Of a stretch of 64,000 nt of DNA, positions 46,965 through 59,570 are shown piece by piece (position 1 is the first letter of the stretch; the number at the start of each line of letters is the position of its first letter). The stretch lies in the NCBI RefSeq assembly GCF_009389715.1, contig NC_052405.1, positions 8,535,194-8,599,193 of the forward strand, given 5' to 3'. Both the position numbers and the translations under genes were made by a program. The DNA is from Phoenix dactylifera. Lineage: Eukaryota; Streptophyta; Magnoliopsida; Arecales; Arecaceae. The notes below the pieces were generated by a model, which had not been told where the DNA came from, searched no databases, and saw only the letters and a list, made by a program, of their open reading frames with translations.

Positions 46965-46985
46965 TCAAAAACAAAAAAATTAAAA
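46965..46985 (-). terminator. Pol III terminator T-tract after tRNA-Ala
   Basis: On the minus strand the tRNA is followed at once by runs of four and seven T, the usual plant RNA polymerase III stop signal. Confidence 0.7.
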
Positions 46986-47058
46986 TGGAGATGCGGGGGA
47001 TCGAACCCCGTGCCTCTCGCATGCAAAGCGAGCGCTCTACCATTTGAGCTACATCCCC
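46986..47058 (-). tRNA. trnA-UGC: tRNA-Ala (anticodon UGC)
   Basis: A 73-nt cloverleaf reads on the minus strand. The acceptor stem GGGGATG pairs with CATCTCC (one G-T pair), with A as discriminator. The D arm is GCTC...GAGC. The anticodon arm is CTCGC-TTTGCAT-GCGAG with anticodon TGC. The T arm is CGGGG-TTCGATC-CCCCG, and there is no intron. A T-rich stretch directly downstream on the minus strand (plus-strand A runs at about 46969-46985) fits an RNA polymerase III terminator. It is a nuclear-type, apparently intact gene in the same orientation as the zinc-finger gene that starts 159 bases further on. Confidence 0.95.
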
Positions 47059-48463
47059 AACATTTTAACGTTGTTTACCGAATTCTTTTGTTCCATATAC
47101 TTTTAAAGTCTCAACGACGTGGCATTACGGAGCGTGCGGTGATCAGCACGTGTGACTAATTACTTGAATTAGAGAAACACCGTGCTTGTAGTAGAAATAA
47201 CGACTTGTAGAGCGTAATAGATGTATTAGTTTTCCCATACGCTCGCTTGCATCGTATAGAGATCATTTTCCAAAATACTACTTGCAGAGAGCAATTGTAT
47301 GTGAAGTGCAGCTATAAATAAAAAAAAAATTTAACATAAGTTTGGTTCGCAATGAGAGAGTGAAGAAAAATCTCTTGTTTAGTTGAAGTTTTTAAATAAA
47401 AAAAAGATAGAAAAGTAGTATTCTCATGGAAATAAGATTACCATATTTCATTGGAAAGAAAAAATTCGTAAGTGACATGAAAAGGCTACTTTTTTGAAAG
47501 TTGTGATATTTTTTTCTAAAACTATCCGTAAGCCATCAAAATGTATGGATAAAGTCCTTATCTTTATTAAAAATATAATAGATATTTAATATAACTTTCT
47601 AGATGATCAACCACACGTAAAGCACTCTGAAATATACCGCTTTTTCATAGTCGATCAAATATGCCAAACGATTTTCTTATGTATCATATTCTCATAAATC
47701 AACTTTCCAAAAAAAATATTCTAATAAGAAAAAATTCTTTCCATCAACCAAACGAGTGTTTGTAGGAAAACAAACTTTTTAGACTACTAGAAGAGATGGC
47801 GTAATGGAGGTTTAGTGTGGAAGAAAAGATATATCAAGACTTGATCCCTTGTTTTTGTTTTTGCTTTTTTGTTTTTTTGTTTTTTTTTTTTTTTTGATGA
47901 TGATGATGAAGGGCTGATCCTTATCTTCTAGCCTATACCAATATCACCTCTCAAGAACTGAGACAAACCATAATCAAATCCTTACCTGTTACCCATGAAG
48001 CAAGAGCTGGTACCATTCAAAACTAAATGCATGCCAATGAGACCAAATGGATAGAACTGCACCTCTTCTGTTTTGAGATGAACTCCGATTGAGAACTTGA
48101 AGAAAAGCAAGAATTCTGAGAGCATCATTTGCCATATAATGTTCCACATAAAGTGTTCTTGTAAGCTATAGAATCATAGGTGTCACTCATAGATTCCACA
48201 TGTATTTTGTATTGTATAAATCAGTTCCAAGTTACAGACAGATATTGCAAGTAGCAGATGTATCTAGATTGATGCTTTCAAAGAGGATGTATATACACAG
48301 AAAGGGAGGAATTATAATATATTATACAGAATAACAAAACATTATGCATGAGAGAGGCGAGAATTGCAATTAGATGAAAAGAATAGATGATTCCGCCGCA
48401 GAGTTGAGCTCCAAAAATGAGGCCATGACCAGGTCCTACGTGCGCCAAGAACTGCGATGCTCG
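47059..48463. other. Spacer between ABC1 kinase 3' end and tRNA-Ala
   Basis: AT-rich with no gene seen. It contains a possible MITE at about 47333-47761, a T-rich tract and a short GAT repeat at about 47870-47910, and presumably the 3' untranslated region of the ABC1 kinase near 48.4 kb. Confidence 0.55.
47333..47761. mobile_element. Possible MITE (GTTTGGTT-type ends)
   Basis: The left end contains AAGTTTGGTTCGC and the right end CATCAACCAAACGAGTGTTT, whose reverse complement contains CGTTTGGTTGATG. The 430-base interior is AT-rich with partly mirrored words. No target duplication is resolved. Confidence 0.4.
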
Positions 48464-51400
48464 TCACCGATCTGACAGGACCGCCTCACTCCATAAGAGC
48501 ATGAAATCACGTGTGACAGAAGGCAAGTCTGCACAACAGTAACCGAGGGCAAAGGCATTTCAAAGGGTAAGCCACATAGTTTGGATAATGGAGTGCGACT
48601 TGAGTTGGAAAGGACTGAAAAAAAGGTGAAGTAGTTGATATGTCACCTCGCAAGACCTCGAAAGCGACTGCAGGCATATCTACATCTTCTTCGACTAATC
48701 GATATACATCTACAAGCTACAAAAAGAAACCAAACACATTTCACTAAATCCAGCAACTTTAGTTAAATGAAATAGCTTTAGAATCTATGGCATGATCTCC
48801 TTGAATCAAGAATAGAACAGATGATGCAGCTTGATCACCAAGATCAACAGCTGCCATATGCATCCAATATAAAGATTTGAAGTGGATTTATGATCAGATT
48901 TCTAGTAAAACTGCAGTTAGGATTTGATTTAATCATCCCTGGTAGCTTCTTCCTGTTTCAGGAAGTCAAGGGTCTTGAATCAATTGTACCAAAGAAATAA
49001 AAAGGTTTTGAAGAAGGATAGGAGTTTTTTAGTTTTCTCATACAATCACTTATAGAAGTATCCGTGTGATCTTTAAATTAGACTGACCAATAGCAACCAA
49101 CAAACAGCGAGCACGTCATCCACTATCTAATTCTTGATTGTACCAGGAATTCAGCCAAATGAAGGGTTTAAGGTGCCAAATACCATAGAGGCTCCAAAGG
49201 TGCTGGATGTTTTTAAGTCCTACTTTTGGAGGACTAGCACCTGAATATCCTAATCTAAAAGGGGGAGAAATGTAGCCTGTCCAATCTTAGATAATGCCAA
49301 AATCCATCAATTTTCTTGTATAAACATTAAAGATAAACACAGTTTTCCACTTATCAAATTACTAAGGGCGTTCCTTGAATTATCACACAAGATTGTGACA
49401 GCAGGCCAATAATGCCAACATAATTCATAAAAGAATTCATGTCAACTAGACAGTAAAGCCAGATAACCTAATCAAATTATTTGTGGAGCCTTTTACTTAG
49501 AGTAGTGCTATGTACCCCAGATTTATATTGATCAGAAAAGACTTGAAAATCATTGTTGTTTTATTAATTGGATCCCAACATCAAAAATAGACCTAACTAG
49601 TTGCTAGCAAGTTGTGGCTGGATTGGTAATACAAGCCAAATGAAGAGTATAAAGAGGACAAGCATAGAAGCTGAGGGAGATTGTGCGGTAGTATTTGGTG
49701 TCCCATTTAAAAGATATTATTGCTGAAAGTACCATTTTGCCGTCTATGCATTATCAGAGTAACTAGGATTGCTCGTTATAATAGTCACATGTCTTTGCAT
49801 ATGGCTTCATAGTGAACTTTGTAGCTTGATTACTGAATGTTGTTGTAATTTAATTCCAAAATGGAGAATTTGTATTTCCTTCTCTATCTTATTCTAACTC
49901 ATGTTATACTCTTCAAGCACATAATAGAAGTTTCACTATTCTGTTTTATTTTGATTTCTAGATGATAAAGTTAAGCTCTTTAAGGTTCCTAGCTAAAGAT
50001 AACTCAAACCTCTTGAATGTGAAGCTTGGAGTCTTCAGTTAGAGCCATGATAAGTTGTCTTCGGATCCCAGCATCAATCAGGAACATACGTGCTCCATCC
50101 TTTATAGTTTCTGTGAGGTCCAATTTCTTTTCAACTTGCCAATTCCTTGAATTTTGCCTGGAGGAAAGGTTAGCAGTAAGGTTGTGAGGTACCTAGTCAA
50201 AATGAAACAGCAAACATGACGAGAAGTTCATGTCACAGACTTGTTTGTCACTTGCAATGCAGGATTCTGGTTCATTTTAGCCACATTTTCCTTCGCAAGA
50301 ACTATGAGATTTTCAAGCCGTTTCCACTGGAATACTCCGTCTTTAAATAGAACCTGTAACTTAAATGCAATAAAATAAAAAAAGTCTCCATAAGAGTCGT
50401 GTCTAGGGATTCACACCCTCTCTTGTGTCATTTTATTTTAATACATCAAGCTCTGCTTTTATGATTTGCTTATGTGAAAATCATAAACAAACTAACACCT
50501 TGCAGCTTTCTGAAACTAAACAGGACTTCAAGCAGTAGAAATGGTCAAAGCAAGAGTCAAGATAAAAGCAAAACTATTTTATCTTAAAACAGAATATTGG
50601 CATCATAATGTGCAAATACAAAAGTAGGAATAAATTAAAAGGAGAAAAAATTCACATGCAATTAACCTGAATGAGGCGTTCACGGAGAGCAGGGTTCGGG
50701 TCTGTCAATAGGCGCTTTGCTACATAAGGATATGCAACCTGGAATTATTTACCACCATGAAACATCTCCAAAGACAAAAATAATTTTAAATTAAAAAAAC
50801 TGTAAAAAATAAGATCATCAAGACTTACTAACCAAATTTAAACTATCAATAATAGCAATTTATCTTCTTTTTTAAAAACACCCAGTTGGAGATAAGCAAA
50901 AGTGCAAGTGAAGGATACCTCAAGAAACTTAAAATCTGGCTGCAGCGTGAAACAGATGCCTTCTTGGGTCAACAAAGAACGAATAACAAGCGAAAACCTC
51001 TCTGGGATACGGATAGGGTAATTGTAGACAAGCTGATTGAACTTTCCTGCAATATGTTTGTCAAATACATGATAAAAAAAAAAAAACCTTACTCAAGATA
51101 TGATTAGTATCTTTTTTTGCATTCTTGCTCTAACCAAAAAAATACATTATCATCCAACAAGCCCATGAACATGATAGTGTAAATATTATAGCCCAGTTAA
51201 GCAACCATAACTAAATGTATAATCTGGATCCATTAGGTAGCAAGACATGCAAACATGATCCATGAGAACAACATCACCATGAAAGTATTATTTTCATTAT
51301 ATATCCTTTCAAGTCTACCTGTTAATGTTTGGGGAAACACCATTGGACTGATCTGATGGTTGAAAATGACCATTATCATCTAATTGTCACCATGCCATTC

Positions 51401-54400
51401 ACGCATACGGATTTTGATTATCACATACTATATTGTCCAAGATGCCAACACTAAGAGGAACAAAGGATGAACTCACAACACATGAATAAATTTAAAATAG
51501 CTGCAGTGCCTTGTAATGTATAAAAAGGTAACATGGCTTTGCATGGGCACCTAGTTCGATGGCTCCTATCCCTCTGCAAAATGTCATGTATTTTTAATGA
51601 AAATTAATCATAGTTTGCCCAACTAGATTAAAGGAGGGTGTAAGATAATAACATATTTGCTTCATAGTCAGTGAATACTAGTATAACTTTCAGATATCAT
51701 TTTATCAAGAGGAATCATATGTTGAATATTCTTTTGTCTTGTCATCTCTAGAGCTTTTTTAGCTTCTTGACTTGTAACAAGCAAGTCTTTCATCAAAATG
51801 TATAAAACATGCAAAATGAAAGTGACTTTAACAAAGGAGCTTGCTCACACAAAAGAAAAAGGCCATCCAAATATAGGGCCTGTCTGGATGCCAGCAAAAA
51901 GCTATTCAGCAGGTAAAACAACCGACTTGAAGAGAGTCATCCTGGCTAGGAACGGACAAACTGACGTACACAGGGAAGCCACAGTCATAATATCCCAAAA
52001 AAAATAGGGATTATGCTTCCGTTTTAAAAGGTGATTTGCAGTATCCCTGTTTTTTGGGCATGTTCATTCCTTGAGTGGCCTAATAACATAAATCTTATTC
52101 TCTACACTGCTTACCTTCCTCATGGCTGCCTATATTAGGTTAATCCTAGGGATAACCTATTTGAGTAGTCAAACAGGCCCATAGTATCAAACCTATTTTA
52201 CAATCAGAAGTTTGATTAGCAACTTCTCATTTCTAATAGCAGTTTTCAGCCAATCTGATATGTTTGAAATGTGTCTACATATTTTAGAAATATAATGTAA
52301 ATAAAAAAAAAAATCCGCTTGCCCTTGTCTGTAAATTAATGGCCATGAAAAAAGACACCTGAGGAATTTCAATGCTCAACCGGCAAGGAAGAAGCACAGT
52401 TACAACTTTGTTTATTGGGCAATCATAAAGAATATAATTTGGCTAAATGCACAATATTCTCCAATAAAAGCATCAAGTCGAAGAAAGTCGAGAAAATGAG
52501 AAAAGGAGTAGAATCAGCAGGCTCTACCAGTGACAATCCGAAAATTGAAGTCAGCCAATCCTTTCCCAGCTGAGTTTTGCCAGATTGCCTCTAAAGCAGG
52601 AATAATGGGAGAGACATCTGTACCACTAGCAAGGAAGCCAAGCCTGGTGAAGTCATTCGCCATCTCAACATAGTCCTCATTTACAGCATGGACGATAGCA
52701 TCAATCAGAATTTGTTTATTTTGCTGAAACCAAAAAATTGAATAAACAGCGAGATCTTCCGCAAAATAGATGAGCATAAAGGAGCAGGTCTAACCAAATA
52801 TTTGCTCAGGAAAAGTTAGTTATTGGAAGTAAGCAACAGAATAGAATTCATTTAAGTCTGAAATAGCATCGTATCTTACACCAACTGTGCATGAGATTCC
52901 CAAAAATGCAGACAAGTTATTTCTTGATTTTAATTCCAAATATATACAGATGGCTCCCATTCTCCATGGTAGGCATGCATGGAGGTAATTATCATGTTGC
53001 TTTAGATTGTGTTGTATGTTCATACAGTTAACCTTCATAGGACCTTGTTCTAGATACAAATGTTGCAATCAGTAACCAAGGTATCATTGCGGTCAAGGCT
53101 GTTGTACAGACCATACGTACTATACTGGTAAGGTATCGATATGGTACTAAGATTTGGTTTGGTATATGAGCCATCATACCGCCAGGTACTGCTCAAAACT
53201 GAGGTATGTGCCATACTATACCAACCTGTACCGCCCAGTTTTGGATGGTACCGTGACAAAAAGTGAGAAAAAGGATCAGAAACTGTCTCAGGTGCACGCT
53301 ATACCATATTGACCCTACCATACCGAACTAGTACCATATTAATATGGTATCCAATACCGAGATTGTGGACTTTGATTGTATTTCCAATGCATTATCAGCA
53401 TTTATACATATCATGAGATATATCCAATGATTTGTTAAAGTAGATATTAATTATAATCTTATAGAGAAGTCTACCACATGCATAAATGTTCTTCATAATG
53501 ATTACATATTAAGTATATAAGCATTGCATATGAGATTTGTTTTGGCTATTTGGATACTTAACCAAATCCTTCTTGCCATAACTTCAAATCAAGCACTACT
53601 TGTTTATTGCAAAATTGTTCAAGTGCTAGGCTTACAAATATGATCTAGAACTTAGAAACTCCACTAGTCTAACAATTTTATTATTGTCCATATACACCAA
53701 GAAAAACTCAATACCTAGAATACCACGAAATGAAGAATGATCATTCTCCTACTCTTGTTGAGACTATTAATACACCCCTCACCCTGCTTACATGTCAGAT
53801 TTTATGTCAACTCTTCCCAATATAAACTAAAATTACATTTGCCCGACAAGCCACCGAACCCCAACTCAGGTAGTTGTGCAATTATGACACCCAAATGCTC
53901 CACACATTCTATGCTAGACACAATATAATGCAAGGATATATGTTTCACATACCATACCAACCGTGCAACATTGGTTGATAAGGATGAATCCCTGCTAAAA
54001 CAATATACTCCAGTTTTCTTATTACTACACCACAAGAAAGGACAACTTGCACTGACCATTGGTAGATGTGTTAATTGATAATATGGCTGCAAACATGTCA
54101 TACATCATCAACAAATATCACTAACTTGAATACACAAAAAAGTGGTGGAAAGATTGAAATGCTACTTTGCAGTCCAGATAGTTTGCAGGTTCTGAAACCA
54201 TATCGAATGCATTCAAGAATTAACACTTTCATACAAGAAAATCTGGGAATACTTGATGAATTAGCCAACCAAATAATAATAATAAATCCCTGATAAGAAT
54301 GCTTTAGCTCTTAATTCACCTGACTAAGCACAGCCACATTTCCAAAGTCTACATAAGCAATACGACCATCACGCATAGCAAAAATATTTCCAGGATGTGG

Positions 54401-57304
54401 ATCTCCATGAAATAACCCAAATTCTAGCAGCTGCCGCAGTGCAGCACTCACCCCAACTGTCAAAAACCCATTTACATCAATGCCTGCTTCTCTGATGGCC
54501 TGTGTTACATGAAGACGAAATAAGTAAGTTTCACTGTGTATACTCCAGAATATAATAAAATAGCAAGCATGCACCAGAACAAATTTCGTTATAGATTCAT
54601 ATGTTATGTTTGACTTCTCTAACAAGAGAATAAGCTAAAACAATAACATCATGACTTAAAGGTTGAGTTCAAACAAATGATACAGAAAAGTTAAAAGGAT
54701 GCAGCAATATATCGTGGCATTCTAACCTCTGGGTCAGTGCACCGAATACCATCAATCCACTCCATTACTAAAACACGTGGACCAGAAAGCTGCTTATAAG
54801 CTCGTGGAATCTTGACGGTTGGATCGTTCTTAAAATTCTCCAAGAAGTCCTCCATATTCCGAGCTTCCTGCAGATATTATTTTGGAAAGAAAAATGAAAG
54901 ACGGCAATAAATCATGCTTTTCTCTGAATAAAATTATCTGAATATGATGCCTATAATTAAAAGAAAAATTATTGAACTCCATCATTATGTGCATACAAAA
55001 TTGTCGCAGGCAGATAAATATATTTTTCCCGAAATGAAGACAACAATATTACTGAATATATAATGGTTGCTATGGAAGCAGCTGCTCATGTAAAGCACGA
55101 ATCAAATGCATTTAGTGCAAATGTAATTTTTAATTTTTCTCATAAGAAAAAAGTTCTATCTCTAGCTAGTCATCATTGTTTGTGATAGCAAGCACTAAAC
55201 ATTAAAAATAAGTAACCGCAGCAGACTAAGGATTGAACAGACTTACAAGAGTGTAGTCAAGTTCTTCCAGAAGTTTTTCACCAAATTCATCTACAATAAG
55301 CTCTGCATTGCAACCCAGTTTCTGCAGACTGATACCATTCAAAAAGGAAGCCAGCGTTCGGAACAGAAAAAGATCACGATAGATTATTGGTTCTATCCCA
55401 GGTCTTTGTACCTGCATTTAATTGTAGTTAGCACAAAAAATCAGAAACGAAAAATCAAAATTAATTTGTTTTATAGGATTCAAAACTAAGTATTGAAGCA
55501 ATAGAAGAAAAGGTGACACCAACATACATGTCTGTATATTAAGGAAAGCAAAATGAGTAGCATGATAGATTTCCAAAGCCAAGAACTTAAAGACTATAAA
55601 ATAGCATCAACAGCTTCCAGCATTCATGCCAAGTTATATTACATCAGGAGAAAAAGTTTGATCACATTAAAATCTGTAAGAACTTTCCTAAGGTTAGTTT
55701 TTCATATCAATACATGTAAAAAATATCAAATAATGCTTCATGTTTGCATGTTATCTTGATAGGGCAGTTAGGTTCTGTATGAAGCAAACCCAAAAGATGC
55801 ATTTCAACGAGATCTTAAATTGCAATCGAACAATGAAAGATATTGCTGACTGAGATTATAACGATGACAATCTAATGGAAATGTAACCATAGGGTACATT
55901 CACAACCTTTATGGCAACATCTTCCCTTGTCTCCCTTAAAGTGGCCCGGTAAACTTGGCCCAAACTTGCAGCTGCTATTGTCTTGGATGAGATTCTGCTG
56001 AATACCTTTTCAAGAGGTTGCCCCAACTCCTCTTCAATTATGGCAAAGGCTTCCTGTATATCCAAAAAATGATTTTTAAAAGAAGGTTTAATTCCACCAT
56101 ATGAAGAATTGCTGTGCTTCAGTACGAAATATCATCACCAAGAAAATAGTTGAAAAATTTGCTAGTGCTGCTAAAATTCAGAATTCAGAAACACTACCTA
56201 CCTGATTAGGAAAAGGGGGGACATCATCTTGGAGAATGCAGAGCTCATTCATATAATCTTCGCGGATTATATCCGGTCTATTTGCCAGAACCTAAAAAGT
56301 TGCAACATGTCAGCTGCTGAGATGGAGGATATTATCAAGAAAAATGCCTTAGGGCTCAACCTTGGTACAAAGGAATAACTAAATAAGGCAAAAAGAAGAA
56401 GCTCCACTGCCATGTGGCACAAGAGGATTGGTGCTTGATACCACAACTCTGCTGTTGTCCTGCACTGACCCTGTTTGCATCATTCCCCTTATGCTGTATG
56501 CCATGGAGCCTTTTTTCTTCTTGGTTTTTTTTGGGGGTGGGGGTGGGGGGGTTACATGGTTGGGCCCCTATAGCATTAATTCATTATTAATGGAGATCTT
56601 TCTCCTCTTTCAAAGAAATAGGACACAAATGAAAAAAATAATAACCTGCCCAGCTTTAATAAAAGATGGTCCCAAATTGCATAATAGGTTTCGAAGCTGG
56701 CGAGCACGGTAAGGAACTACTTCCTCATCTCGTCCAACCAAGCAATCATAGGTGAGGGCAGACCAGTAGAGACCCAAGTTCCAGACTATCTCCACCCCTC
56801 GACCTATAAGAGATAATATAGCCCCTCTAGATTCCAAAACCTTGTTCCTGACCTAGCAGTCAGAAGACGATTCAGCAAAAGCAAGCACTGGCAGTCCGGC
56901 ACCATTCATAAAAAAACTGAATTCAATAACAGGAGAGTGGATAAGGTTAATTGCTATTTGCATACTGTCTCTGGGGTATATTTGCGGAATGGTATACAAA
57001 CGCCACGTTCAATATCAAGCTGCTCCATGGCACTAAACTTCTCCGTCGAACTCTTTTTTGTTATTTTCCCATTCCTGCTTGATGATGGAGCCATCTTTTG
57101 AGAAGCAGGTGCAGAACTAGTTGATGCAGCATTTTTGATCCGAAATGACAGGAATTGTTTGCTTCGCCGTACAGGGGGCCTTAATCTTGGATGAGCACAA
57201 TAGCTCATATTGTTTCTGCACTTAAATACATGGCAGCCCCTCACAGGCAAGAAATGGCGTGATGCATTGGATGAACTTGGTAGACAGGTTGTATAGAACT
57301 CCAT
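48464..57304 (-). CDS. ABC1/UbiB-type atypical kinase, plastid-targeted (ABC1K family)
   Basis: Fourteen minus-strand exons: 57304-56966, 56852-56646, 56291-56202, 56053-55907, 55411-55247, 54867-54727, 54499-54320, 52723-52528, 51046-50919, 50738-50667, 50353-50241, 50157-50010, 48716-48647, 48528-48464. They join in frame to 686 residues. The N-terminus is Ser/Arg-rich like a plastid transit peptide. ABC1 kinase marks are all present: KxGQ (FIKAGQ, 177-182), the Ala-rich loop AAAS (239-242), VAIK with Lys261, ExD (Glu311, Asp313), catalytic HGDPHPGN (394-401) and DFG (414-416). Plant ABC1Ks in plastids regulate prenyl-lipid (tocopherol, plastoquinone) metabolism at plastoglobules. It resembles the Arabidopsis ABC1K5/ABC1K6 type from memory, and the exact orthologue is unresolved. 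The start is the first ATG after the 5' leader acceptor. The C-terminus LSDR is reached across two short last exons. Confidence 0.95.
51875..52180. mobile_element. Small MITE with GGGCCTGT ends
   Basis: The left end GGGCCTGTCTGGATGCC mirrors the right end, which reverse-complemented reads GGGCCTGTTTGACTAC. The sequence ATA flanks both sides, consistent with a 3-bp target duplication of the PIF/Harbinger kind. It is about 306 bases and non-coding, in intron 8 of the ABC1 kinase gene. Confidence 0.6.
53077..53374. mobile_element. Degenerate ACCGGT-family MITE copy
   Basis: It starts CAAGGTATCATTGCGG and ends near a GGACTTTG. The interior is dense in GTACC, ACCATAC, GGTATCGATATGGTAC and ACCGCC words. 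Target duplication is not seen. It lies in intron 7 of the ABC1 kinase gene. Confidence 0.5.
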
Positions 57305-57654
57305 ATATTTGCTCAATCTTAGTTCCTTGTATATATATCTCTGATCTACACCTGGGTTAGAAGCAACTAATAATCTTAATTAAACATTAAATAAAAATGC
57401 CAGCAATCTTCAAGACGCAACAAATATGAAAGCATAGTTGATTTTCAATGAAGCAAACTCTTTTTATTGCAGATTAGAAGATATTATCAGGAGAGGGTAG
57501 GCATTCAAAAATGAAGCAAAGCCTTCAAGAATCCTCCGTATAAGACTGGAATAAATAATAATTATAAAATACAATAATAGAAGAATACTGAAATTTAAAA
57601 ATTCCACTCCCTACATATATAACCTTGAGTGCCCCCCACCCCCCTCTCCCCCCT

Positions 57655-57687
57655 CTCTCTTTCTCAGACACACACACACACACACAA
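57655..57687. repeat. (CA)n microsatellite with adjacent CT/C-rich tract
   Basis: CACACA repeats follow a C- and CT-rich run starting near 57632. It lies in the putative leader intron of the ABC1 kinase. Confidence 0.8.
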
Positions 57688-58137
57688 AAACCATAAGTAC
57701 CCACGTAGGCACCTACAGCACAATATTGTTTCTTCTTGAAGATTCTTTTTATCTCTATTTCCCATTACATATCGAAATGTGCAAAACTATTGTTGAAAAA
57801 GAAGGGGTTTCCCCATTTCCTTTGCTATTCTTTTGTAATTCAATTTTCATTATAATTTTTTGCGAAAGAAAGTCGGGAAGCTTATTGCCAACATCTGGAG
57901 ACGACATGTTCTCAAAACTCTAATCTTGCCCACAGGTCTCCAAGGCATTCATAGATCACTGACAACAAGAATTCAGCAATTTGGAGCTCCAAATTCTTAG
58001 AGTTGGAGTTCACTGCTATATCTATCAGTAGAATCACTCGGATTGCCGGGGCAAACCGCGTAACCTCTCTATCGTTGAATCAAGCCTTTAATTATATGGA
58101 ATTACGTCCTAAAAATCTATAGAAATGGCATCAGAGC

Positions 58138-58138
58138 T

Positions 58139-58170
<32 letters not shown>
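58138..58170. repeat. (GA)n microsatellite
   Basis: A GA run just inside the 5' end of the putative ABC1 kinase leader intron (CT-rich on the transcribed strand). Confidence 0.85.
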
Positions 58171-58171
<1 letters not shown>

Positions 58172-58183
58172 AGGGCACCTACC

Positions 58184-59570
58184 TGATAGTCGTCGGCGGC
58201 GTCGGGTGGCCGGCCCGCAGCGGTGGACGGGAGAGAGAGGGAGAGAGGGAGAGCCAAAGTAACTATCGAACGACTTCCCAAATGTCTCATGGTCTGTCTA
58301 TTGTAGCGCTCATAGCTTCAAGTAAGACAAACATCTATTCCACTAGCAGACGGCTCTTCATTGGGTGGCGGACGGGGGACGTGCCATTGTCGGATCGGAT
58401 AGAATTTGGTCCATTTCTATTGCCAAAACGAACCCAATCCGTGACGTAATCGAGTTACTAGATTAAGAGGCAACCCATGTCGGATTCGGCTGCTTGGATG
58501 AAATCAGATCCATCGACAGATATAGCTAGCATCATGTTTACACGTGTGCAACGCTGTTACCATATTTTTCAGGGCGAGATGTATGGTGATTAGAAATTTT
58601 GCTCCAAAGGACAAACAGAACAAGAATGGCGACTATGGATGGTGACACTGACCCCTGAATGAGCACCAAATTGGATTTCTTATCGAAGCTACCAAATTGG
58701 ATTTTCATTCGAAGATCCAAGCTCAAAACGATCATTTCGCAGCAATAAAACATCCTCCATGTACCGCACCCAAGATTTAATTCGTAATTATTATGTATAC
58801 ATGAGCAGCACTTGAACTTCATACATAGGAACTGCTCGCACTCGAGAGTATCCAAACCTCATAAAGAGGAGATCACTGAACCACTAGATCAATGCACCTA
58901 GTTGAGGCCGAGGATGAAAAATCACTGTGTTTCTCCTCAAAGGTATTATCCACTTTTGGACTCTAGACATACGTCCAGCGCCACGAGAGGATTTTTTTCT
59001 GGCCTACGCATCCAGCACCATGAGGGGTATTCGTACGGTTTTGCCTTTTAAAAGGCGCCTCTAAAGAAAAAAGAGTCATCCTTCATCTAAGGCACAGCCC
59101 TTTTCGTCACTCAAGCAGTACGGGGTCCGCTCCCTCCCCAACACACCTCTTTGTGAAAATTTATGTCCCACATCTTAGCTTCATTTCCTAACTGGTTGGT
59201 CAGGCTGCTGGATTATTTCCTTCTCTATTTTTATGTCTAGAACTAGTGGCATGATGGGGAAGATACACATACCCTCAATAAATATCCCATACTCGTCCCA
59301 TGTTTGCTAAACACAATAGAATGGTAGTCTTTGCATACAAGTCTTGTTGAGTTTTAAAAGAACAAAAGCTATGTTACACCTATCCATGTCATTTCATAAT
59401 TAGCCATCTAAATGTCCACAAAAATAGTAAAAGAGCACACATCCACCTGATCGCCAACAATTCCTATAAGTTGAGTCATTCCAGGTATTATTTGCAATAC
59501 TCGTCAAAAGATGAAGCATACAGAGCTTGAGTCCTCTTCCATGGAAAAAATAAACTGTGTTTCTAGGAGC
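58184..59570. other. Spacer between the TH1 3' end and the ABC1 kinase promoter
   Basis: The left part holds the GC-rich leader and promoter of the ABC1 kinase. The right part holds the TH1 3' untranslated region. No gene or clear repeat is seen. A minus-strand open frame at 58855-58538 has no recognisable content. Confidence 0.55.

Larger units (their letters stand above)
57305..58183 (-). other. Spliced 5' leader of the ABC1 kinase gene (UTR intron about 58182-57352)
   Basis: On the minus strand, a strong donor (ATCAG followed by GTAGGT at 58182) and an acceptor (CCCAG ending at 57352) bracket an 831-base intron. It leaves about 47 bases of leader before the ATG at 57304. The upstream leader exon is GC-rich (about 58183-58260). 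The intron holds CA, GA and C-rich simple repeats. This is inferred from splice signals only. Confidence 0.5.
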
